From: an uncultured Oscillospiraceae bacterium
GTDB lineage: Bacteria; Bacillota; Clostridia; Oscillospirales; Ruminococcaceae
NCBI GenBank assembly: GCA_910578755.1
Contig: CAJTSZ010000001.1
Span: 1 to 64,000 of the forward strand
Length of the DNA stretch: 64,000 bases
Direction of reading: 5' to 3'
Shown here: piece after piece, positions 16,520 to 24,564 of the stretch
Layout: each line of letters opens with the position of its first letter
How positions within the stretch are numbered: position 1 is the first letter of the stretch
Position numbers and translations under genes: made by a program
Notes under the pieces: generated by a model
Databases searched by the model: none
Told to the model about the DNA's origin: nothing
What the model saw: the letters and a program-made list of their open reading frames with translations, nothing else

Positions 16520-17419
16520 TTGACACCAAAATTAGAACTCTACCGGGTGTTTTGCCAGGTGGCCCAATCCCTCAGCTTTTCCAAGGCGGCCCACCAGCTG
16601 TACCTTTCCCAGCCAGCCGTCAGCCAGGCGGTGCGCCAGTTAGAGGAACAGCTGGGTACCCAGCTGTTTGCTAGGGAGGCCCGGGGCGTTTCCCTTACCT
16701 CCCAGGGCAAGCTCCTTTACGAGTACGCCAGCTCCGCCCTAGGGCTTATAGCCACCGTGGAGGAAAAGCTGGTAGGCTTAAGCGACCTTTCCCAGGGGGA
16801 ACTGCGGGTAGGCGCCGGGGACGCCATTACAAAGCACCTGTTGCTGCCCGCCCTGGAGGAATTCCACGGCAAGTACCCCCAGGTGCGTTTAAGCATTTTA
16901 AACCGCACCAGCCTGGAAAGTATTGAGCTGCTCCAGTCCGGCGTTATTGACATCGCCTTTGTAAACCTCCCTTTAAGCGGGGAAAAAATTACAGTGCATC
17001 AAACCTTTCAGGTCCAGGATATTTTTGTAGCCGGGGCAAAGTTTACCCACCTGCAAAGGGCCCCTCTTTCCCTGGAGGAATTGGCCGCCCAGCCCCTAAT
17101 TATGCTGGAGCGTAAATCCAACACCCGCAGCTACATTGAAAAATTTTTTCTTAACCAGGGGGTTTCCATCTCGCCGGAAATTGCAGTGGCCTCCTACAGC
17201 CTGCTGTTGGAGCTGGCGAAAATCAACTTAGGCGTTTCCTGCGTTATCCGTTCCTTTGCTCAGGAGTACTTGGAAAGCGGCCAACTGTTTGAGATCCCCC
17301 TGCAAACGCCCTTCCCCCTGCGCAGCATTGGTATGGTTTCTTTAAAAAATGTGTCCCTTATTCCGGCGGCCCAGCAGCTTTTGGAGATTTTAAACCAGCA
17401 GCACGCCGCCCAAAAATAA
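16520..17419 (+). CDS. LysR-family transcriptional regulator
   Basis: A 299-residue DNA-binding regulator. The N-terminal winged helix-turn-helix is clear: LSFSKAAHQLYLSQPAVSQ (about 18-36), followed by VRQLEEQLGTQLF and the linker helix. Residues 90-295 form the periplasmic-binding-like effector domain. TTG start with AAAGGAGGA upstream. It is followed after 32 bases by the MTA/SAH nucleosidase gene on the same strand, so they are probably one transcript and the regulator may respond to a sulphur or methyl-cycle metabolite; that is inference. Confidence 0.9.
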   Translation: MTPKLELYRVFCQVAQSLSFSKAAHQLYLSQPAVSQAVRQLEEQLGTQLFAREARGVSLTSQGKLLYEYASSALGLIATVEEKLVGLSDLSQGELRVGAGDAITKHLLLPALEEFHGKYPQVRLSILNRTSLESIELLQSGVIDIAFVNLPLSGEKITVHQTFQVQDIFVAGAKFTHLQRAPLSLEELAAQPLIMLERKSNTRSYIEKFFLNQGVSISPEIAVASYSLLLELAKINLGVSCVIRSFAQEYLESGQLFEIPLQTPFPLRSIGMVSLKNVSLIPAAQQLLEILNQQHAAQK

Positions 17420-17451
17420 AATAGAGTAAAATAAGAAAGGAAGATTCCCTT

Positions 17452-18135
17452 ATGAATTATGGTGTAATTGGGGCAATGCCCTCCGAAATTGCAGGCATTA
17501 AAGAGCATATGGAAAATGTACAGGAGCACAAAGCCGGCAGCCTGGTGTTTTATACTGGGCAAATTGGCCAAAACACCCTAACCCTGGTACAGTGCGGCGT
17601 TGGTAAGGTAAACGCAGCCATTACAGCCCAAATGCTCATAGATAAATTTAACGCTCAGGCTGTTATCAACACTGGTGTGGCCGGCGCTTTGGGTAAAGAT
17701 GTAAAGGTGCTGGATGTGGTAATTTCCACCGAAGTGGTACACCACGATGCGGATATGCGCCTGTATAAAAAATATCCCCCTTTTGTAGATGGATTTTACG
17801 GAGACCCCACCCTGGTTGCCAGGGCTGCGGCTGCTTTTGAGGCTATGGACCACGGCAACTCCCATTGCTACCTGGGAAAAATTGCCACCGGCGACCAGTT
17901 TATTGAAAGCAGCGCCGTTAAAGCGGATATTGTGGCACGCCACAATCCCCTGTGTGTGGAAATGGAAGGCGCCGCCGTGGGCCATGCCTGCACCGCCAAT
18001 GGGGTTCCCTTTGTTATTATCCGCACCATGAGCGACAACGCCGATGAGCAGGGGGGAATGTCCTTTGACGCTATGGAAAAGGTGGCCGCAAAATATTCCT
18101 CTAACATTGTTGTGGCAATGGTTGGCGGGAAATAA
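17452..18135 (+). CDS. mtnN: 5'-methylthioadenosine/S-adenosylhomocysteine nucleosidase
   Basis: A 227-residue enzyme hydrolysing MTA and SAH to adenine and the thioribose product in methionine salvage and detoxification. Evidence: IGAMPSEI at the N-terminus with the catalytic Glu of the family, GVGKVNAA, INTGVAGAL, CVEMEGAAVGH (purine/ribose binding) and the MSDNAD motif holding the catalytic Asp. Length is typical (about 230). AGAAAGGAAG ribosome site. Two terminators follow. Confidence 0.95.
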   Translation: MNYGVIGAMPSEIAGIKEHMENVQEHKAGSLVFYTGQIGQNTLTLVQCGVGKVNAAITAQMLIDKFNAQAVINTGVAGALGKDVKVLDVVISTEVVHHDADMRLYKKYPPFVDGFYGDPTLVARAAAAFEAMDHGNSHCYLGKIATGDQFIESSAVKADIVARHNPLCVEMEGAAVGHACTANGVPFVIIRTMSDNADEQGGMSFDAMEKVAAKYSSNIVVAMVGGK

Positions 18136-18144
18136 AGAAACAGG

Positions 18145-18178
18145 GCTTGGGGGCTTATTCCCAGGCCCTTGGTTTTTT
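18145..18178 (+). terminator. Terminator after mtnN
   Basis: An imperfect 9-base stem GGGCTTGGG/CCCAGGCCC, followed by TTGGTTTTTT, 10 bases after the stop codon. Confidence 0.6.
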
Positions 18179-18210
18179 ATAAAAGCACTTGTCCCTTGGG
18201 GAGTTTTTGC

Positions 18211-18249
18211 AAAAAAGGCAGGGGGGCCATTGGCCTCCCTGCCTTTTTA
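18211..18249. terminator. Bidirectional terminator between convergent genes
   Basis: A long stem AAAAAGGCAGGGGGGCC with its near complement, a 3-base loop, and T-runs on both strands. It lies between mtnN and the minus-strand DUF4830 gene. Confidence 0.85.
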
Positions 18250-18270
18250 AGCTGGCCGCCCTCTTAGTGG

Positions 18271-18789
18271 TTACAGGGTGATTTGGCAGCTTTCTGTGGC
18301 TTCTGTCAGCTCAAAGCCGTGGAGGAAGCCGTCCTCCGCCCGAATGCAGCAAATGTCCCCGCCAATCACCTTGTCCTTGTACACAAACAGGTGGGCCCGA
18401 ATGTTCTCTTCCTCCCCAGGGTAGTTTACCACAATGTAGGTATACCTTTTTACAGTTCTGCCCAGGTATTTTTCCAAATTGTACCCTTGCAGCTGCTGGA
18501 TTTGGTTGTACTGCTCCAGCACATCGTCCATGGCCTCCGGCAGCAGTATATCGGTTATTTCCTCCGGCTCCTCCACCAGCTGCCAGCCAAACCCAGTAAG
18601 GAAATCGACCCTTTGGCGGTTATCCTTTACCTTTGCCTTTACCTGCCGCACAGACGCTACGTTTTCCACTGCCGGTTCATTGGCGGCCTTCAGGCGCCCC
18701 GCCCCCCAAAATGCCGCAGCGCAAACAACTGCCGCGCAGCAAAGGACAGCGGCCTTTTTTGGTGAAAACCTCATAGATAATACAAACAT
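18271..18789 (-). CDS. DUF4830-like membrane-anchored protein
   Basis: A 172-residue protein with one N-terminal hydrophobic segment (AAVLCCAAVVCAAAFWGAG) followed by an extracellular domain of the DUF4830 type: RVDFLTGFGWQLVEEPEEI, then YNQIQQLQGYNLEKYLGRTV and a final VIGGDICCIRAEDGFLHGF. Function unknown; in Clostridia it is usually a stand-alone gene of the cell surface. The ATG at 18789 has GGAGGG; in-frame codons further upstream have no ribosome site. Confidence 0.75.
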   Translation of the reverse strand: MFVLSMRFSPKKAAVLCCAAVVCAAAFWGAGRLKAANEPAVENVASVRQVKAKVKDNRQRVDFLTGFGWQLVEEPEEITDILLPEAMDDVLEQYNQIQQLQGYNLEKYLGRTVKRYTYIVVNYPGEEENIRAHLFVYKDKVIGGDICCIRAEDGFLHGFELTEATESCQITL

Positions 18790-18952
18790 AAACCCTTTCC
18801 CTCCGTTCTTTTCCCTTCCCTTTATATGTACGGGCAGGCAGAGCGAAATATGCCCTGCTTTTGGTATGTTTGCATTAAAATTGCCGTAGGACCAAACAGA
18901 TTGGGTTTTTTGGTGTTTCCTTGTGTTTTGTTGTTCCATTTTGGAAAGGATG

Positions 18953-18961
18953 TGCTATACT
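18953..18961 (+). promoter_or_regulatory. Extended -10 promoter of iadA
   Basis: TGCTATACT, an extended -10 (TGn followed by TATACT at 18956-18961), without a good -35. A small palindrome TTCC-ATTTT-GGAA lies about 10 bases upstream. Confidence 0.45.
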
Positions 18962-19011
18962 TAGGATAAAGGCGTTTTGCATCCCAAACGCAACGAAAGG
19001 AAGGGTATTTT

Positions 19012-20151
19012 ATGTTTCAGCTAATTAAAAATGTGGAAGTGTTTGCTCCCCAAAGCAAAGGAATTAACGACATTTTGCTGTACGGGGATAAAATTGTAGC
19101 GGTACAGCCCAACATTACTTTTACTTTTGGCGATGTAACTGTAATTGACGGCAGAGGCAAAAAGGCATTGCCCGGCTTTATTGACCAGCATGTCCATGTA
19201 ACCGGGGGCGGCGGCGAAGGCAGCTTCCGCAGCAGGGTACCGGAATTGGAGCTTTCCCACGCCATTGAAAACGGGGTAACTACCGTTGTGGGGCTTTTGG
19301 GGACAGACTCCACCACCCGCAGCGTGGAAAACTTAGTTGCAAAAACAAAGGGGCTTAACGAGGACGGCCTCACCGCCTACTGCCTTACCGGGGCTTACGA
19401 ATACCCCTCCCCAACGGTAACAGGCTCTGTAAAAAAGGATGTTACCTTTATTAAAGAATGCCTTGGGGTAAAAATTGCCATCAGCGACCACCGCAACTCT
19501 GTAATAACAACCCAGGAGCTGGCCCGCCTTGCTGCGGATGTCCGCCAGGCGGCCCTGTTTTCCGGAAAGGCCGGCGTGGTGCATATGCACACCGGCCGGG
19601 GCAAGGCGGGGCTTTCCCAGGTGTTTGACATTTTGGAACACACCGACGTGCCCGCCAAGCATTTCCGCCCTACCCACTGCGCCAGCCAGTACAACGACGC
19701 CATTCGGTTTGCAAATATGGGTGGCTTTGTTGATTTTACCACCCACGATAATTTTGCCCAGGTGGCAAAGCTGCTCCACCAGGCTATGGACAACATTGAA
19801 AATAAGGAAAACATGACGTGCAGCTCCGACTCCAACGGCAGTATGCCCATTTGGGATGAAAAGCGGGAAAACATGATTGGTATGGGCGTTGGCAGCATGA
19901 AAACCCTGTATGGCTGCATAAAAGCCTTAATTACAGAAGAGGGGGTAAGCCTTACCGACGCCATCAGCCTTATTACCTCCAACGTGGCAAAGGCACTGGA
20001 GATTTACCCGCAAAAGGGCTGTATTGCCGCCCAAAGCGACGCAGATTTGGTGCTTTTGGATGAAAACCTGGATATTGACACTGTTTTTGCCAAAGGCCGC
20101 ATGATGATGCAAAACAAAGAAATTTTAGTACGCAGCTATTTTGGAAAATAG
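19012..20151 (+). CDS. iadA: Isoaspartyl dipeptidase
   Basis: A 379-residue amidohydrolase-fold zinc enzyme cleaving beta-aspartyl dipeptides that arise from damaged proteins. Seen: DQHVHVTGGGGEGSF (first metal His pair), GAYEYPSPTVTGS (substrate-binding Tyr), SDHRNS, VHMHTGRGK and PTHCASQ (metal His residues), and SSDSNGS with the catalytic Asp. Length fits E. coli IadA (about 390). ATG with AACGAAAGGAAGG upstream. It is followed by a terminator, so it is monocistronic. Confidence 0.93.
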   Translation: MFQLIKNVEVFAPQSKGINDILLYGDKIVAVQPNITFTFGDVTVIDGRGKKALPGFIDQHVHVTGGGGEGSFRSRVPELELSHAIENGVTTVVGLLGTDSTTRSVENLVAKTKGLNEDGLTAYCLTGAYEYPSPTVTGSVKKDVTFIKECLGVKIAISDHRNSVITTQELARLAADVRQAALFSGKAGVVHMHTGRGKAGLSQVFDILEHTDVPAKHFRPTHCASQYNDAIRFANMGGFVDFTTHDNFAQVAKLLHQAMDNIENKENMTCSSDSNGSMPIWDEKRENMIGMGVGSMKTLYGCIKALITEEGVSLTDAISLITSNVAKALEIYPQKGCIAAQSDADLVLLDENLDIDTVFAKGRMMMQNKEILVRSYFGK

Positions 20152-20173
20152 GGGGGCTAACAGCCCCCTTTCC
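20152..20173 (+). terminator. Terminator of iadA
   Basis: Stem GGGGGCT/AGCCCCC with a 3-base loop directly after the stop codon, then TTTCCTCCTT. The T-run is modest. Confidence 0.55.
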
Positions 20174-20360
20174 TCCTTGTTTGTAAGTTTACAGCCCCTG
20201 CCAATTTTTTGTGGGCCAACGGCGCCCTATAAGCAGAATTTTGGCGGGGGCTGGTAATTTTCCCAAAACCGCGCTATAATACCATTCCAGGCTTTGCCCG
20301 GCGGCTTGTGGGGCAAGGCGGTAAAAACAGGAGCAGGAACAGCAGATAGGAGGAAAAGGA

Positions 20361-22397
20361 ATGTTTAACCCACAGGAAGCGGACGAAAAAGCATATTTGC
20401 AGGAAATTCTGCAAAAGCTGCAGGCCGCCCATACAGTAGCGGATGAAATCGTCACCAATTATCTGGGCAATATTATGGAAAGCAAAAAGTATATTTGGGA
20501 AAATGCCGCCCAGTTTGACAAGGCGGAAATGGCTGCCAACCGTGTTTCCACCCAGGAGGAAATTGAGCAGGGGGAACGGGCCATTATAGAGCGCCAGCGC
20601 CTGGCAAAGCTCATCCTTTCCCCCTACTTTGGCCGCATTGATTTTGCCGAGGCCGGAGCCTCCGCCTCCCTGCCGGTGTACATTGGCATCCACGGCTTTT
20701 CCGACGGCGGCTATACCAATAACCTGATTTACGATTGGCGGGCCCCTATCTCCAGTATGTTTTATGACTTTGAATCCGGCCCGGCCTTCTACACCGCCCC
20801 CATGGGCGCCATTGAAGGGGAAGTTACCCTGAAGCGCCAGTACCAAATCAAAAACAGCGTTTTAGAGTATATGATAGAAAGCGACCTGAATATTGACGAC
20901 GACATTCTCCAGCGGGAGCTGAGCCAAAGCTCCGACGAAAAGATGAAAAATATTGTCGCCACTATCCAGCGGGAGCAAAACGCCATTATCCGCAACGAAA
21001 GCGCCAAGGTCCTGGTTATCCAGGGGGCAGCCGGCTCCGGCAAAACCTCCATAGCCCTGCACCGGGTGGCGTTCCTTTTGTACCGCTACAAGCGCACCCT
21101 TTCTTCCAATAATATTATGATTATTTCCCCCAATAAGGTATTTGGCAGCTACATTTCCAACGTCCTGCCGGAACTGGGGGAAGAAAACATTCTAGAGCAA
21201 AGCGGGGAGGACATTGCCCTAAGCCTTCTTGGCCGCAAGTATAAGCACCAAACCTTTGCCCAGCAGGTGGAACGGCTGCTGCAAACAAATGACCCGGAGG
21301 AGATCCGCCGCATCCAAACCAAGGCCACGGTGGAGTTTGTTTCCCAGTTGGAGGAATACCTTCAGTATGCTGAGGAGCACTTTTTTGTGCCCCATAACCT
21401 GGATGTAGGGCCTATCCACGCCACAGCACAGCAGCTGGCCAAAAGCTACGCCGCCTTAAAACGTATTCCGGTGAAAAAGCGGCTGGATAAGCTGGGGGCC
21501 GATTTAATTTCCCACTACCGCCGCACCAGCGACCAGCCCCTGGAGCCCTCCCAAGCCCGCTTAGTGCGGGAAAGTGTGCGCAAAATGTACCTTTTCCCTG
21601 ACGCCATGGAGCTTTATAAAAATTTTTACACCCATATAGGCCAGCCGGAGCTGTTTGTTATGGGCCCTAAAAAGACATTGGAATTTTGCGATGTGTTCCC
21701 CTTTATTTATGTTAAAATGTACTACGAGGAGCTGGGCCGGGGCTACCGCAAAATACAGCACCTGCTGGTGGATGAAATGCAGGACTATACCCCCGTGCAG
21801 TACGCCGTGTTTGCCAAGCTGTTTGATTGCCGCATGACCATCCTGGGGGACAGCAACCAAAGCGTAAACCCCTACAGTTCCACCTCGGCAGAGAGAATCA
21901 GTCCCTTTTTTCAGGGCTGCCTTTGTGTGGAGCTGTGCAAAAGCTACCGTTCCACCATTGAAATTTCCCGCTTTGCCCAAAAAATACAGGAGAATAAAAA
22001 GCTTATTCCCATTGAACGCCACGGCCGGGAGCCCCAGGTTTACCGCTGCTGGGACGAAAGTGAGGAGCTGGAGCAGGTGCAGCAGTTGATTCAGGAGTAC
22101 CGGCAGGAGGGCTATGCCACCCTGGGTATTATCTGCAAATCCCAGGAGCAGGCCCGCCAGTGGTATGACCGCCTGCACCAAGGCTGCCCCGGAATTTCCC
22201 TTTTGGATTTTGCCAGCAGCGAGTTTACCAACGGTATCATTGTTACCTCTGTGCATATGTCCAAGGGCTTGGAGTTTGACCAGGTCATTCTGCCCCAGGT
22301 TACAAAGGAAAACTATGCTACCCCCCTGGACCGCAGCCTTTTATACATTGCCTGCACCCGTGCCATGCATAGGCTGGACCTAACTGGGGAAATGTAA
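20361..22397 (+). CDS. HelD-type superfamily 1 helicase/ATPase
   Basis: A 678-residue UvrD/Rep-like ATPase. The N-terminal coiled coil plus YIGIHGFSDGGYTNNLIYDW and WRAPISSMFYDFESG are typical of HelD, which in Firmicutes strips stalled RNA polymerase from DNA. Walker A is GAAGSGKTS (about residue 224), Walker B LLVDEMQDYTPVQY (about 468), then ILGDSNQSVNP, CKSYRST and the C-terminal SVHMSKGLEFDQVI with YIACTRAMHRLDL. ATG with AGGAGGAAAAGG. A TATAAT at 20275-20280 lies 80 bases upstream without a clear -35. A DNA helicase IV-like repair role is the alternative. Confidence 0.88.
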   Translation: MFNPQEADEKAYLQEILQKLQAAHTVADEIVTNYLGNIMESKKYIWENAAQFDKAEMAANRVSTQEEIEQGERAIIERQRLAKLILSPYFGRIDFAEAGASASLPVYIGIHGFSDGGYTNNLIYDWRAPISSMFYDFESGPAFYTAPMGAIEGEVTLKRQYQIKNSVLEYMIESDLNIDDDILQRELSQSSDEKMKNIVATIQREQNAIIRNESAKVLVIQGAAGSGKTSIALHRVAFLLYRYKRTLSSNNIMIISPNKVFGSYISNVLPELGEENILEQSGEDIALSLLGRKYKHQTFAQQVERLLQTNDPEEIRRIQTKATVEFVSQLEEYLQYAEEHFFVPHNLDVGPIHATAQQLAKSYAALKRIPVKKRLDKLGADLISHYRRTSDQPLEPSQARLVRESVRKMYLFPDAMELYKNFYTHIGQPELFVMGPKKTLEFCDVFPFIYVKMYYEELGRGYRKIQHLLVDEMQDYTPVQYAVFAKLFDCRMTILGDSNQSVNPYSSTSAERISPFFQGCLCVELCKSYRSTIEISRFAQKIQENKKLIPIERHGREPQVYRCWDESEELEQVQQLIQEYRQEGYATLGIICKSQEQARQWYDRLHQGCPGISLLDFASSEFTNGIIVTSVHMSKGLEFDQVILPQVTKENYATPLDRSLLYIACTRAMHRLDLTGEM

Positions 22398-22510
22398 GGG
22401 CTTTTAGCCCCACTGTAAACAGGAAAGCGGAACACTCCTGAAAAAATGAGGCCATGTAATAGTATTTAAAAAACATTTTTAGGATTTCTGCTTTTCTTTT
22501 TGGTAAAACG

Positions 22511-22518
22511 GCCGATAA
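22511..22518 (+). promoter_or_regulatory. Candidate SigD -10 box before cheV
   Basis: GCCGATAA matches the known -10 of flagellar sigma factor SigD/FliA promoters exactly, 112 bases before cheV. I see no TAAA at the expected 15 bases upstream, so the call is tentative. Confidence 0.4.
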
Positions 22519-22630
22519 TAAAAGTTAGGTATATTCGGTAATCCGAGCATCACAAAGTTACTTGCGTACGTTAACAAAAATATGTTATGGTTAACTTGGC
22601 AGGAGCGAAATGGAAGGCGGTTGAATACAT

Positions 22631-23539
22631 ATGGAAAGACAATCAGAGATTTTGCTGGAGTCTGGAACCAACGAATTTGAAATTATGGAGTTTACCATTG
22701 CCGGCCAAACCTTTGGCATCAATGTGGCAAAGGTCCGGGAAATTATGATGGTGTGCCCTGTAAAGCCCATGCAGAAGGCCCAGAAAGATATTGAAGGGAT
22801 TTTTAAATCCCGGGATGTAGTTATTACGGTAATTGACCTGGCCAGTTACCTTAGCTTGCCGGAGTCAACTAATCCAGAAAGGGACATTTTTATTGTCACC
22901 AATTTTAACAATACAAACTTTGCTTTCCATGTTCACACCGTTGTAGGGATAGACCGGGTGTCATGGGAGGAAATTAAAAAGCCGGATAAAATTATTTACG
23001 GCGGTAAAGAAGGCGTAGCCACCGGGATTGCCGATTTTGAAGACCACCTGATTACCATTTTAGACTTTGAAAAAATTGTTTCAGAAATTAGCCCGGAACT
23101 GGGAATTCAGCTGGACGACATCAAAAAACTTGGGCCCCGCACCCGCAGCGTAAAACCAGTGCTGCTGGCAGAGGACTCCATGCTGCTTTCCAAGATGATT
23201 GTTGAATCCTTAAGGCAGGCCGGTTACGAAAACTTAACTATAACAAGCGACGGCCAGGAGGCGTGGAATTTCTTAACCGAGGCAAAGGAATCCGGGGACC
23301 CCATTACCAACCATGTATGCTGTGTTGTAACCGACATTGAAATGCCCCAAATGGATGGGCATCATTTGACCAAATTGATCAAAGAGGACCCTGTTCTTCG
23401 GGAGCTGCCGGTTATTCTCTTTTCCTCCCTTATCAATGAGGAAATGCGGCGCAAGGGGGAAATGGTTGGTGCCAGCGCACAAATTTCCAAACCGGAGATT
23501 GCCAATTTGGTAACATTAATTGATAAGCTGGCCCTTTAG
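22631..23539 (+). CDS. cheV: Chemotaxis coupling protein CheV
   Basis: A 302-residue fusion of a CheW-like domain (about 12-165) with a receiver domain (about 178-300). The CheW part couples receptors to CheA; phosphorylation of the receiver aids adaptation. Receiver residues are seen: LLAEDSMLLSKMI, the phospho-acceptor Asp in VVTDIEMPQMDG, the Ser pair in LFSSL, and Lys in SKPE. The gene stands alone and upstream of the large flagellar operon, with its own terminator. Confidence 0.95.
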   Translation: MERQSEILLESGTNEFEIMEFTIAGQTFGINVAKVREIMMVCPVKPMQKAQKDIEGIFKSRDVVITVIDLASYLSLPESTNPERDIFIVTNFNNTNFAFHVHTVVGIDRVSWEEIKKPDKIIYGGKEGVATGIADFEDHLITILDFEKIVSEISPELGIQLDDIKKLGPRTRSVKPVLLAEDSMLLSKMIVESLRQAGYENLTITSDGQEAWNFLTEAKESGDPITNHVCCVVTDIEMPQMDGHHLTKLIKEDPVLRELPVILFSSLINEEMRRKGEMVGASAQISKPEIANLVTLIDKLAL

Positions 23540-23574
23540 CAGATGTAACGGTTAGACGCATTAACTGGGAGAGT

Positions 23575-23618
23575 AAGACGACAGAATACCCTTAAATTAT
23601 GGGTTTTTGTCGTCTTTT
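23575..23618 (+). terminator. Terminator of cheV
   Basis: Long stem AAGACGACAGAATACCC/GGGTTTTTGTCGTCTT with a 9-base loop and a T-rich tail, 35 bases past the stop codon. Confidence 0.85.
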
Positions 23619-23846
23619 ATTTTGGGTGAAGAACGCCAAGCCAAAAGGGGGGCAGAATAGCTGGAACCCATTTGCCAAGCAGAAGGCAGGATGTATTTTG
23701 GCAGGTTAGCGGGAGGGACAGGCCGTTTTCCAGGACAGCCCAAATAGGGACAAGCCTCCGGCTCAAAATTATATGGGCTAATATTTCTATATTACATCAT
23801 TTTGTACATAAAATCAGAAAACATGTGAAAAAATAATAATTTACTA

Positions 23847-23875
23847 TTTACAATAACAAATATATTGTGTATAAT
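23847..23875 (+). promoter_or_regulatory. Sigma-A promoter of the fla/che operon
   Basis: TTTACA (23847-23852), exactly 17 bases, TATAAT (23870-23875). It is the best promoter upstream of fliE; transcription would begin near 23882. A GCCGAATA box (23879-23886), similar to a SigD -10, overlaps the start region, so the operon could also be read by SigD. Confidence 0.75.
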
Positions 23876-23881
23876 TATGCC

Positions 23882-24175
23882 GAATAAATAGAGCAAAAGG
23901 CTACCATTGTTAACTTATGTTATGTGTCCTATCAACTTTGGACACTTTGAAAATAGAAGATTTTTATTGTTTCACAATAAAAAATTTAATGTGCAAGCGG
24001 CAAAACAATTTCCATAAGTTTTGCAGGTGTAGCCAAAAAATTTACAGGAGGAGCTTACAAGTTTTCCTTTTCTGTAAGTGTTTTGCGCCCCATTTTTCCT
24101 GCTTTATGCACAAAAAATAGTGTTGCAAAGAAAAAGTATTTTTTATCATTATTTTTCGTTTTGGAGGATTAAAAA
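23882..24175 (+). promoter_or_regulatory. Structured 290-nt leader of the fla/che operon
   Basis: No gene, but several inverted repeats: GTGTCC/GGACAC, TTTTTATTGT-TTC-ACAATAAAAA, GGCAAAAC with GTTTTGC and CTTACA/TGTAAG, ending in GTTTTGGAGG before fliE. I looked for the c-di-GMP-I riboswitch core (GGGCAAACC, ACGCAAAG) known upstream of flagellar operons in other Clostridia and did not find it. Regulation by an unrecognised RNA element is possible. Confidence 0.45.
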
Positions 24176-24484
24176 ATGTTTATTGTGCCAATTAGCAGCC
24201 TGCCTTCCATACAGGAAATAGGGCAAAAGGATAATCAAACTACCGCTGAGGGGAACTTGGGCAAGCCCTCTTTTTCCAATATTATGGAAGAAGCAATGGA
24301 CGCTTTGCAAAAAAGCCAGGAGGCTGCCGCACAGGATGCCTACGATTTGGCTATGGGGGATGTTTCCAACCTGCACTCTTTAATGATCAACTCCGCAATG
24401 GAAGCAACTGCCGTTGAAACGGCAGTTCAGTTAACCTCCCGGGCGGTAAGCGCATATAAAGAGATAATGCAAATGCAAATTTAA
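24176..24484 (+). CDS. fliE: Flagellar hook-basal body protein FliE
   Basis: A 102-residue protein linking the MS ring (FliF) to the rod. The C-terminal half carries the FliE pattern, including MGDVSNLHSLMINSAMEATA and ending in SAYKEIMQMQI. First gene of the operon; GGAGG ribosome site. Unusually, flgB and flgC, which normally precede fliE in Firmicutes, are not here; the upstream gene is cheV behind a terminator. Confidence 0.92.
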   Translation: MFIVPISSLPSIQEIGQKDNQTTAEGNLGKPSFSNIMEEAMDALQKSQEAAAQDAYDLAMGDVSNLHSLMINSAMEATAVETAVQLTSRAVSAYKEIMQMQI

Positions 24485-24564
24485 AAGGTCAGCACATTGG
24501 CATATCTGCCGTTAGGAAAAAATAAGATTAAGATATATAATTTACTGGAATTGGTTGTATACAA

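Noticed and set aside
23882..24175. c-di-GMP-I riboswitch in the fla leader
   Set aside because: The conserved GGGCAAACC and ACGCAAAG cores are not present.
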